From DAOUBP01 sp964513075 (GTDB taxonomy: Bacteria > Chloroflexota > Anaerolineae > CG2-30-64-16), in the NCBI GenBank assembly GCA_964513075.1, contig CAZELR010000114.1:1-9461 (forward strand): a stretch of DNA of 9,461 nt, given 5' to 3'. Both the position numbers and the translations under genes were made by a program. Positions 1 to 6,301 of this stretch are shown in pieces. The notes beneath the pieces were generated by a model. The model saw only the letters and a list, made by a program, of their open reading frames with translations, did not search any database and was not told the origin of the DNA. Every line of letters begins with the position of its first letter. Within the stretch, counting starts at the first letter, position 1.

Positions 1-1423
1 TCGCGACCGCAGCAGGCTGAGGTTCGATGACCGGACCATAGCGGACTAAGGCGTTGCATGCCTCGACCGCGCTTCCGAAGGCTCCTGTACCAAGGCCGGC
101 CAGGATGGCGGCGCCCATGGCCGACTGTTCCGGGGCAGCCGTCTGTACCACGGGCGCCTGAAAGATGTCGGCCAGCATCTGCCGCCACAACGGGCTGCGC
201 GCGCCGCCCCCGCAGCCCACCAAACACTGGGGCACCACGCCCATCTCGCGGAAGATGTCCAGGGGGCGGCGGAGAGCCAGCGTGATTCCCTCCATGACGG
301 CTCTGATCATGCGGCTGCGGTCGTGCCGCGGGGTCAAGCCGAAGAACACACCGCACGGAGATGCGGTCTGTCCCCCCGCCCGTTCACCTACGAGGTAAGG
401 CAGGAAAAGGAGTCCCTCGCTGCCGGGAGGGGCTTCTGCGGCCTGGGCTGTCATGCGATTGTAGGCGCCTGGCCCCGATTCCTGCAGAATGGCGTCGCGG
501 AGCCAGCGGAAGGCTAATCCAGCGGCCAGCGTGGCGCCCAACAGGTACCAGGTGTCCGGCAAGGCGTGACAGAACGTATGCACGCGGAGCCGCGTGTCGA
601 TGCGAGCCTGCGCCAGAAACGCAACCATCTGCCCGCCCGTGCCGATCGTGGCGGAGACCATGCCTGGCCCTGTGATGCCGTTGCCCAACGCGCCGGTGGC
701 CTGATCGACCGCACCCGTCACCACCGGCGTGCCCGCCGCCAGACCGGTCGCTTCGGCAGCCTCAGGCGTGACCGCTCCGGCCACTTCCTGCGAGCCGCGC
801 ACCGGCGGCAGGATGCCGGCAGGGATGTCGAACTGCCCAAGGATCTCATCCGACCAGTCCCGCCGGCGGATGTCCAGGAGCAGCCCGCCGGAGCCGTCCG
901 TGGCATCGGTGGCCAGCTCCCCGGTCAGACGAAACCGAACGTAGTCTTTGGGGAACAGTATGTGGCCGAGGCGCCGCCATGTCTGCGGTTCGTTCTGCTC
1001 CAGCCAAAGCAGTGACGCGAGCATGAAGCCGGGGAAAACGCCGCTGCCCGCGATCTGTCCTAACCTTGCCTGGCCGATCCGGCGATAGACCTGTTGGCAC
1101 TGCGCCTGACTGCGCTGATCGGGCCAGATGATGGCAGGGCGCAGGACCGATCCGTCGTCCGCCAGGAAGGCGCCGCCGTGCATCTGACCGGAGAAGCCGA
1201 TGCCCTGGATGGTCTTTGGGTCCACTCCCGAGGACGCCAACACTTCCCGAATCGCCGCGATCGACATCCGCCACCACGCCTCCGGGTCCTGCTCGGCCTG
1301 CCCCTCCTGGGGCAGCAGGATCGGATACTCGCGCTCCGTCGCCCCCAGGACTTGCCCATCTACACGCACCAGCAAACACTTGACGCTGGAAGTGCCCAGA
1401 TCCAGACCCAGCAGACACGTCAT
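1..1423 (-). CDS. xylB: FGGY-family carbohydrate kinase, xylulokinase type (3' end cut by window edge)
   Basis: Predicted to phosphorylate D-xylulose (or a related ketose) with ATP, feeding the pentose phosphate pathway in the cytoplasm. Translating the minus strand from ATG at 1423 gives 474 residues with no stop. Xylulokinases are roughly 480-510 aa, so only a short C-terminal tail is missing. Visible motifs: N-terminal phosphate loop DLGTSS (residues 8-13), substrate-loop SGQMHG (78-83) typical of XylB, PKDYVRFRLTGE (158-169), the presumed catalytic Asp240 in AVDQATGALG, and the C-terminal ATPase glycine loop CGGGARSPLW (404-413). The start lies 8 nt after the stop of the dehydratase gene. 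A GAGG Shine-Dalgarno core overlaps that TGA stop, so the two are probably translationally coupled. Residues 349-357 are unlike the usual ERTPxxDPxARG motif (see findings). Family assignment is firm; the exact sugar substrate is inferred. Confidence 0.88.
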   Translation of the reverse strand, partial: MTCLLGLDLGTSSVKCLLVRVDGQVLGATEREYPILLPQEGQAEQDPEAWWRMSIAAIREVLASSGVDPKTIQGIGFSGQMHGGAFLADDGSVLRPAIIWPDQRSQAQCQQVYRRIGQARLGQIAGSGVFPGFMLASLLWLEQNEPQTWRRLGHILFPKDYVRFRLTGELATDATDGSGGLLLDIRRRDWSDEILGQFDIPAGILPPVRGSQEVAGAVTPEAAEATGLAAGTPVVTGAVDQATGALGNGITGPGMVSATIGTGGQMVAFLAQARIDTRLRVHTFCHALPDTWYLLGATLAAGLAFRWLRDAILQESGPGAYNRMTAQAAEAPPGSEGLLFLPYLVGERAGGQTASPCGVFFGLTPRHDRSRMIRAVMEGITLALRRPLDIFREMGVVPQCLVGCGGGARSPLWRQMLADIFQAPVVQTAAPEQSAMGAAILAGLGTGAFGSAVEACNALVRYGPVIEPQPAAVA

Positions 1424-1431
1424 GGCATACC

Positions 1432-2397
1432 TCAGATACTCCTGAACCACTCCCCAGCCTTCACCACATCTGCGTTCCCGCCACTCAGAACCACGCCGAC
1501 CCGCTTCCCCTCGACCGGATGCCGGTGGTTGAACACCGCAGCCAGCCCCAGCACGCCGGTCGGCTCCACCACCAGCTTGAGCCGCGTCCAGACGAAGTGC
1601 ATCGCGCGAATCAGATCGTCGTCGCTCACGGTCAGCATGTCGTCCACGTACTGGCGAACCAGCGGAAAGGTGTACTGCCCCAGATAGGGCGTCCGTGCAC
1701 CGTCGGCGATGGTATCCGGGTTATGGACGGTCTGAAGCACGCCGGTCTTAAAGGAACGGGTGGCGTCATCCCCTGCGGCCGGCTCAACGCCGATGACCTT
1801 GCAGCCGGGCGCCAAGTGCCTCGCCGCTACCGCGCAGCCGCTCAGCAGCCCGCCGCCGCCGCACGGCACAAACAGATAGTCCAGCTCGCCGACGTCCTCG
1901 ATCAGCTCTTTCGCCGCCGTGCCCTGCCCCGCGATGATGTGCGGGTGATCGTAGGGCGGGATCAGGACATAGCCGTGCTGCTTGGCCAGCGCGTGCGAGA
2001 TCGCCTCGCGCGTCGCCGTCTGCGGGTCGTAGAGTACGACCTCGGCGCCGTAGTCGCGGGTCGCGGCCAGCTTTTGCGGCGGCGCATCCTGTGGCATCAC
2101 GATGGTCGCGTGCACGCCCAGGGTCTGACACACCAGCGCTAGCGCCTGGGCGTGGTTGCCCGACGAGTGGGTGATGACGCCGGCCGCGCGCTGTGCATCG
2201 CTCAGCCGGCTCACCGCGTTGAATGCCCCGCGAAACTTGAACGCGCCAACCCGCTGCAGGTTCTCGCACTTCAAAAACATGCGGTTGCCGCACGCCGCAT
2301 CCAACAGCCGGGAGGTTGCCACCGGCGTTCGGTGCGCCGCGCCCCGAATCCGCTCGGCAGCAGAAGCAACATCATCATATGTAACAGGCGCGCTCAT
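1432..2397 (-). CDS. PLP-dependent serine/threonine dehydratase-like enzyme (serine racemase / hydroxyaspartate dehydratase clade possible)
   Basis: Fold-type II PLP enzyme of 321 aa that deaminates L-serine or L-threonine to a 2-oxoacid plus ammonia, or racemises serine. The PLP lysine is K54 in GAFKFRGA. The substrate/carboxylate loop is SSGNH (78-82), the phosphate-binding glycine loop is CGGGGLLSG (179-187), and the serine contacting the pyridine nitrogen is S305 in LSGGN. There is no C-terminal ACT regulatory domain, so this is not the long allosteric biosynthetic IlvA. The GVEP...DDA segment and the VVEPTGVLGLAAV stretch resemble the serine racemase / threo-3-hydroxyaspartate dehydratase branch, so the substrate stays open. 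The ATG start is fixed by an AAGGAG ribosome binding site 5 nt upstream. It lies 79 nt after glyQS and 8 nt before the sugar kinase. Fold is certain; substrate is inference. Confidence 0.9.
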   Translation of the reverse strand: MSAPVTYDDVASAAERIRGAAHRTPVATSRLLDAACGNRMFLKCENLQRVGAFKFRGAFNAVSRLSDAQRAAGVITHSSGNHAQALALVCQTLGVHATIVMPQDAPPQKLAATRDYGAEVVLYDPQTATREAISHALAKQHGYVLIPPYDHPHIIAGQGTAAKELIEDVGELDYLFVPCGGGGLLSGCAVAARHLAPGCKVIGVEPAAGDDATRSFKTGVLQTVHNPDTIADGARTPYLGQYTFPLVRQYVDDMLTVSDDDLIRAMHFVWTRLKLVVEPTGVLGLAAVFNHRHPVEGKRVGVVLSGGNADVVKAGEWFRSI

Positions 2398-2430
2398 TCA
2401 GTCTCCTTGAGCACAAACGCAGCTCGGCTT

Positions 2431-2470
2431 GATCAAAAAGATCAGGTTAATCAGGCCAATCTGCGTCCTG
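2431..2470. repeat. Short tandem repeat, period 9, just after the glyQS stop
   Basis: Four degenerate 9-bp units beginning GATC/AATC follow each other on the plus strand: GATCAAAAA, GATCAGGTT, AATCAGGCC, AATCTGCGT. The block begins 6 nt beyond the glyQS stop codon and fills half of the 79-nt gap before the dehydratase gene. It resembles a class of dispersed short repeats I associate with Chloroflexota-type genomes, though that link is from memory. No strong hairpin with a U-tract is visible, so I do not call it a terminator. Confidence 0.55.
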
Positions 2471-2476
2471 GCTCCA

Positions 2477-5400
2477 TCAGAATCCCTGCAATTGGCTCAG
2501 GTCCGCGATTCCATCCGGCAGCGCCGCAACGCGCTGCACCAACGCCAACCGCGCCTGCCGCACTGCCGGATCTTCAGCCATCACCAACACGTCGGTAAAG
2601 AACCGGTTGATCGGCGCCTGCAAGTCACGCAATTCCTGTCCCATAGTCGCGACGCTTCGAACATCGTGGTGCGTGCTGCGTGTTGCGTGTTGCCAGGCCT
2701 CGTACAATCCTAATGTCGCCGGCTCGGTGTAGTGCTCTGGCGCCACCGGATACACCTCCGGCAGCGCGCGCACGATGCGCTTGCAACGCGCATACGCCGT
2801 AAAGACATCGCTCCAATCAGACGCCTGCGCCAGCGCGGCCAGCTTCTGGCTGGCCGCTGTTGCGCGGGCCGGATCGTGCGCCTGCTCGGCCAGCACGGCG
2901 CTCACCACGTCATGCGGCAACCCCTGGTCGCGCAGCCAGACGTAGAGCCGGTCACGGATAAAGCTTAACACGTCCGCCAGCACCTTGTCGGAGACGGCCA
3001 CCGGCATCAGACCGGCCGCAGCCTGCAGCGCCGGCCGCAGGTCGAACGGCTGCGCCAGCCCGGCTAACCCTTGCACCAACCCCAACGCATCGCGGCGCAG
3101 CCCAAACGGGTCCGCGGAGCTGGTGGGCGCTAGACCCACAGCGAACAGCCCGACAAGCGAGTCCAGCCGGCTGGCGATCCCCAGCGCCAGGCCGGGACGG
3201 GTTTGCGGCAGCGCATCGCCCTGGCTGCGGGGCAGATAATGCTCCATGATCGCGCCGGCCACCGCCTCCGGCTCGCCGGACAGCCTGGCATACTCGCGCC
3301 CCATGATGCCCTGCAGCGAGGTCAGCTCCACCACCATCTGCGTTGCCAGGTCACTCTTGCAGAGCGCAGCCGCGCGACGGGTCGTTGCCAGCTCATCCGC
3401 GTCCAGACCCAACATCTGCCCCACCGCCGGTGCAAGCTGCTCCAACCGGTGCACTTTGTCCAGCATCGAGCCCAACTTCTCCTGGAAGGTCAGCGTGGCC
3501 AGCCGAGGGGTGAAGTCCGCGAGCTTGCGGCTGGTGTCAGCCTTAAAGAAATACCCCGCGTCGGCATAGCGGGCGCGGATCACACCCTCATTGCCGGCCT
3601 GGACCACCTCGGCATATGCCGCACCGCCGTTGCGCACCGTGATGAAGTACGGCAGCATCTTCCCGCGCGCGTCGACGATCGGGAAATACCGTTGATGCTT
3701 CTTCATTACCGTGATCAAAACTTCCTTGGGCAGGCGGAGATACTCAGCCTCGAAGCTGCCTCGGATTGCCGTCGGCTGCTCCACCAGGTCGGTCACCTCA
3801 TCCAAGAGGCCGGGATCCTCCGGCACGACGCCGCCGGCCTCCGCGGCCAGCGCCTTGATCTGCGCCTGGATGGTAGCCCGGCGCTCCGCGCGGTCCACAA
3901 CGACACCCTGACTCACCAGCAGCGGCAGATAAGCGTCCGCGCGGGCCACTGCGAGCTCAGGTGAGCCCGCCGACCGCGGCCCACACGTAGTGCGGCCCGC
4001 GGTCAGTCCAGCGTAGTCGAACGCGATCACAGCATCGCCAAGCAATGAGACCAGCCAGCGCACCGGTCGGGAGAACGCCACGTTGGTCGCGTTCCAGCGC
4101 ATGGTCTTGCCGAACTTGATGCCGGCAACCAGGCCCGGCAGGGCCGCCGCCAGCACCTCCGCAGTGGGCCGCCCCGCGCGGCGCACGACCGCAAAGGCAT
4201 AGCGGCCAGTCCCCTCCTGCCGCACCTCGAGCGCCTCCACAGGCAGACCGTACTTGCGTGCAAAGCCGACCGCCGCCGGCGTGGCTGCGCCCGACGCATC
4301 GAAGGCGCGCTCGGCCGGTGGCCCCTTTACCACGGTCTCCTCGTCCGCCTGGCTGGGCGCAAGACCCTGCACCAGCACGACTAACCGCCGCGGGGTGCCG
4401 GAAACATAGACCGACTCATACGCCAGCCTCAGTTCGGCCAGCAGCTTCAGCGCCGCAACTTCCAGTTGCCCGATCGCATCCACCAGGTCATGCGCCGGCA
4501 GTTCCTCCGTACCGATCTCCAACAGGTAGGTTGAAGGTTCAAAGTTCAAAGTTGAAGGTCGGGGTTGTGCCCCTGCAACTGACAACTCGGAACCTTCAAC
4601 CTGCAACCTTGAACTTTCAACCAACCACGGATACTCCTGATGCTGCCGCTGCTCCACGTACGTCACCGACACCTGCCGCGCCAGATCGCGCATCTTGGCA
4701 AAATAGTGCGCGCGCTCGGTGACGCCGATGGCCCCGCGAGCATCCAGCAAGTTGAATGTATGCGAGCAGCGCAGCACGTAATCGTGCGCAGGGATCACCA
4801 GCTTATGCGCCAGGCAGTTCTTGGCCTCCGCATCGAACAGATCGTACATCGCCTTCAAGCGCGTCACATCCGCGACCTCGAAGTCATACTTGCAGTGCTC
4901 GATCTCCGGCTGTTTCAACACGTCACCATAGGTGCGCCGGCCGTCCCAATCGATCTGCCAGACCTCTTTGACGCCCTGCAAGTACATGATGATGCGCTCC
5001 AGGCCATAGGTGTACTCGATCGACACTGGGTCCAGCGGGTAGCCGCCGGCCTGCTGGAAGTAGGTATACTGGGTGATCTCCAGCCCATCCAGCCAGACCT
5101 CCCAGCCCAGACCCCACGCGCCCAGTGCGGGCGACTCCCAGTTGTCCTCCACGAAACGGATATCGTGCTTGTCTCGGTCGATGCCGATCGCTTCCAGGCT
5201 GCGTAGATAGAGCTCCTGCGAGTTGGCCGGCGCGGGCTTCAGGATCACCTGAAACTGCGTGTGCATCTGCATCCGATTGGGATTCTCGGCGTAGCGGCCG
5301 TCATCCGGCCGATAGCTCGGCTCGACGTAGGCCACATTCCACGGTTCCGGGCCCAAAACGCGCAGCACGGTCGCCGGGTTGCCCGTCCCCGCGCCCACCT

Positions 5401-5494
5401 TCTCGCTGTACGGCTGCCAGACCAGGCACCCCTGCTTGGCCCAATATTCCTGGAGCCGCATGATTACATCTTGAAAAGACAAAGGCTTGGACAT
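2477..5494 (-). CDS. glyQS: Glycine--tRNA ligase, alpha and beta subunits fused in one chain
   Basis: Charges tRNA-Gly with glycine using ATP. Residues 1-291 are the class II catalytic alpha subunit: QGCLVWQPY (21-29), ENPNR (70-74), motif 2 FQVILKP (81-87), ESPALGAWGLGWEVWLDG (120-137) and motif 3 GLERI (164-168). Residues 323-1005 are the beta subunit: LLEIGTEELPA near its start, KTMRWN (463-468), RPVRW (476-480), MKKHQRYFP (597-605), LQGIMGREYA (727-736), EHYLPR (751-756), DPFGLRR (795-801) and FFTDVLVMAED (965-975). The subunits are separate GlyQ and GlyS genes in most bacteria; the 1005-aa length equals their sum plus a linker. Linker residues 293-322 are encoded by an inverted-repeat cassette. 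The ATG start has a GAGGT ribosome binding site 7 nt upstream. An intrinsic terminator ends 15 nt before the start, implying attenuation. Residues 505-507 read GPR where the family normally has GHR. Confidence 0.97.
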   Translation of the reverse strand: MSKPLSFQDVIMRLQEYWAKQGCLVWQPYSEKVGAGTGNPATVLRVLGPEPWNVAYVEPSYRPDDGRYAENPNRMQMHTQFQVILKPAPANSQELYLRSLEAIGIDRDKHDIRFVEDNWESPALGAWGLGWEVWLDGLEITQYTYFQQAGGYPLDPVSIEYTYGLERIIMYLQGVKEVWQIDWDGRRTYGDVLKQPEIEHCKYDFEVADVTRLKAMYDLFDAEAKNCLAHKLVIPAHDYVLRCSHTFNLLDARGAIGVTERAHYFAKMRDLARQVSVTYVEQRQHQEYPWLVESSRLQVEGSELSVAGAQPRPSTLNFEPSTYLLEIGTEELPAHDLVDAIGQLEVAALKLLAELRLAYESVYVSGTPRRLVVLVQGLAPSQADEETVVKGPPAERAFDASGAATPAAVGFARKYGLPVEALEVRQEGTGRYAFAVVRRAGRPTAEVLAAALPGLVAGIKFGKTMRWNATNVAFSRPVRWLVSLLGDAVIAFDYAGLTAGRTTCGPRSAGSPELAVARADAYLPLLVSQGVVVDRAERRATIQAQIKALAAEAGGVVPEDPGLLDEVTDLVEQPTAIRGSFEAEYLRLPKEVLITVMKKHQRYFPIVDARGKMLPYFITVRNGGAAYAEVVQAGNEGVIRARYADAGYFFKADTSRKLADFTPRLATLTFQEKLGSMLDKVHRLEQLAPAVGQMLGLDADELATTRRAAALCKSDLATQMVVELTSLQGIMGREYARLSGEPEAVAGAIMEHYLPRSQGDALPQTRPGLALGIASRLDSLVGLFAVGLAPTSSADPFGLRRDALGLVQGLAGLAQPFDLRPALQAAAGLMPVAVSDKVLADVLSFIRDRLYVWLRDQGLPHDVVSAVLAEQAHDPARATAASQKLAALAQASDWSDVFTAYARCKRIVRALPEVYPVAPEHYTEPATLGLYEAWQHATRSTHHDVRSVATMGQELRDLQAPINRFFTDVLVMAEDPAVRQARLALVQRVAALPDGIADLSQLQGF
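2665..2692. repeat. 7-bp tandem repeat inside the glyQS 3' region
   Basis: On the coding strand the units are ACACGCA, ACACGCA, GCACGCA, then a partial CCACG. The period of 7 is not a multiple of 3, so successive units are read in different frames, giving the basic stretch QHATRSTHH (residues 935-943). It lies in the variable segment between LYEA and the conserved FFTDVLVMAED motif. Total length there looks normal, so the repeat may have replaced ancestral sequence rather than been added. Confidence 0.5.
4529..4622. repeat. Inverted-repeat cassette encoding the GlyQS interdomain linker
   Basis: Two arms of about 31 bp, at 4529-4559 and 4591-4622, are imperfect reverse complements of each other: 26 of 31 positions match by eye, and most mismatches are transitions. 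Each arm is itself built from GTTGAA/GTTCAA-like short units. The 31-nt centre (4560-4590) holds further GTTG/CAAC words. The cassette is in frame, has no stop on the coding strand, and coincides almost exactly with linker residues 293-322 between the alpha and beta domains. It could form a long hairpin in the mRNA. It looks like a mobile or expanding intergenic-type repeat kept within a gene. Confidence 0.75.
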
Positions 5495-5746
5495 CGTTTC
5501 TACCTCACAAAAAAGAAAAACCGGCGCTTCATCAAGGCCGGTTTAGCACGCACAACGGGAGCGGGCAAAGGGCATCAGACTGCGCCCGCGCTCAACCACC
5601 CCTGCGACCGGATTCGGTCTTGGCAACTTTCAGGCGTCTGGCCGCAGAGCACCGGGACCATCCCCGCAGGCGCCTGCGGCCCGGTACCCGAGCCAGGCAA
5701 GGCGAAAATGCGCAAATGCTCACAACAAGATGCTGTGGAAACCATG
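5495..5746 (-). promoter_or_regulatory. Structured 5' leader of glyQS with terminal attenuator (ligand unknown)
   Basis: From the predicted start near 5745 to the glyQS ATG is about 250 nt without a gene. Elements in transcript order: hairpin CACAGCA/TGTTGTG near 5717-5733; long-range stem CTGGC (5696-5692) with GCCAG (5642-5638); inside it, ACCGGG (5685-5680) with CCCGGT (5656-5651) enclosing a perfect 16-bp palindrome (5664-5679); hairpin GACCG/CGGTC with a 4-nt loop (5606-5619); stem GCGGGC/GCCCGC (5561-5589); then the terminator at 5509-5544. Length, position and target gene fit a T-box tRNA-sensing leader. However, the best T-box-like stretch (near 5590-5605, GGGTGG then TTGAGCGCGG) lacks the UGGNACC core, and I could not identify a specifier loop. 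A structured attenuator is well supported; T-box identity is not. Confidence 0.6.
5509..5544 (-). terminator. Intrinsic terminator just upstream of the glyQS ribosome binding site
   Basis: Perfect 8-bp stem AAACCGGC/GCCGGTTT (5544-5537 with 5525-5518). The loop can extend by CTT/AAG. A U-tract TTCTTTTTT (5517-5509) follows. The ribosome binding site GAGGT and the ATG at 5494 come immediately after. It can end transcripts from the MazG-like gene, but anything starting at the 5780-5752 promoter must also read through it to express glyQS, which makes it an attenuator. Confidence 0.88.
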
Positions 5747-5751
5747 CCCCG

Positions 5752-5780
5752 ATAATACCCCGGCAGCAGACTTTCGTCAA
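5752..5780 (-). promoter_or_regulatory. Sigma70-type promoter for glyQS
   Basis: -35 TTGACG (5780-5775), spacer of exactly 17 nt, -10 TATTAT (5757-5752), each one mismatch from consensus. It lies 33 nt beyond the stop of the MazG-like gene and points towards glyQS. Predicted transcription start is near 5745. Confidence 0.78.
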
Positions 5781-5812
5781 GATGCGCAAACACGACGGAA
5801 TGCAAACTGAAG

Positions 5813-6220
5813 CTATCCGCGTTCATCCGCGTTCATCCGCGTCCCATTTTGAGTCAGACGCGCGAGTTCCTCATCCTGCCGGGCATGATAGCGCGCCGAC
5901 ATCGCGCTCGCTTCCGCCAAGTCATCGTATCGGCTATTCGCCTTGGCCTGCCCCCTCGTCAACGCCGCCTCCACGTCCACACCCGTCTGATACGCCAGCT
6001 TGAAGAGGAAGACAAAGACGTCCGAGAGCTCCTCTTCCAGATCAGCGCGCAGCTTCTCCGGACTTTCTGCGTCCTTATAGCCCTCCCACTGCAACATCAG
6101 CCGGGCCACCTCGCCCAACTCTTCCAGCGCGTGGATCAGTGTGTGCGAAGGCGAGACGCGATCCCATCCCCGCGCTTTGTCCCACGCCTCCAGCCAGTGT
6201 TGATAATCACGGATTTGCAT
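5813..6220 (-). CDS. MazG-like nucleotide pyrophosphohydrolase
   Basis: All-alpha NTP pyrophosphatase of the MazG superfamily, expected to hydrolyse a nucleoside triphosphate to the monophosphate plus pyrophosphate with Mg2+, possibly for nucleotide-pool cleaning. Substrate is unknown. The 135-aa protein has the metal-binding signature EELGE (residues 33-37) followed by EELSD (63-67), matching ExxE...ExxD, inside helices typical of one MazG repeat. It is a single short domain, unlike the two-domain housekeeping MazG. Residues 125-135 (NGTRMNADERG) and the TAG stop are encoded by a 10-bp tandem repeat and are probably not part of the fold. The ATG start at 6220 has GGGGAG about 12 nt upstream, a long spacing. 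The gene follows recO by 68 nt and is likely the last gene of the cdd-recO unit. Confidence 0.85.
   Translation of the reverse strand: MQIRDYQHWLEAWDKARGWDRVSPSHTLIHALEELGEVARLMLQWEGYKDAESPEKLRADLEEELSDVFVFLFKLAYQTGVDVEAALTRGQAKANSRYDDLAEASAMSARYHARQDEELARLTQNGTRMNADERG
5815..5845. repeat. 10-bp tandem repeat forming the 3' end of the MazG-like gene
   Basis: The unit ATCCGCGTTC recurs on the plus strand at 5815 and 5825, with a third partial copy ATCCGCGTCCC at 5835. On the coding strand it is read as RMNADERG followed by TAG. Similar GCGGATGAAC-type repeats are, from memory, dispersed in several bacterial genomes. Confidence 0.7.
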
Positions 6221-6284
6221 AGCGAAAAGTATCTCCCCGTCCCCCGGTTATCCTGACAGTCAAAACAGACCGGAGCTGCTACCT

Positions 6285-6301
6285 GCCATCAGCCATCAGC
6301 C
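6285..6301. repeat. 7-bp tandem repeat carrying the recO stop codon
   Basis: GCCATCA occurs twice in tandem followed by a third GCC (plus strand). The coding strand reads GCT GAT GGC TGA, so the last residues of RecO (ADG) and its stop codon come from the repeat. Confidence 0.6.

Noticed and set aside
846..1418. Minus-strand 190-codon frame in the kinase region
   Set aside because: It is out of frame with the conserved FGGY kinase translation, and its residues are low-complexity Gly/Arg/Pro.
2431..2470. Terminator after glyQS
   Set aside because: GATC words around an A-run are only 4-bp pairings, and no U-tract follows a stable stem.
3203..3964. Long plus-strand open frame (253 codons) inside the glyQS region
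   Set aside because: It lies entirely antisense to well-conserved GlyS coding sequence, has an arginine/glutamine/histidine-rich composition with no motif, and reflects GC-rich third-position bias.
5582..5605. Canonical T-box antiterminator
   Set aside because: GGGTGG and a later GCGG are present and follow a small hairpin, but the UGGNACC core is missing, and the candidate stem does not share bases with the terminator, so I do not call a T-box outright.
6221..6288. Separate promoter for the MazG-like gene (TTGACT at about 6250)
   Set aside because: No -10-like hexamer occurs at 16-18 nt spacing, so I treat the gene as part of the upstream unit.
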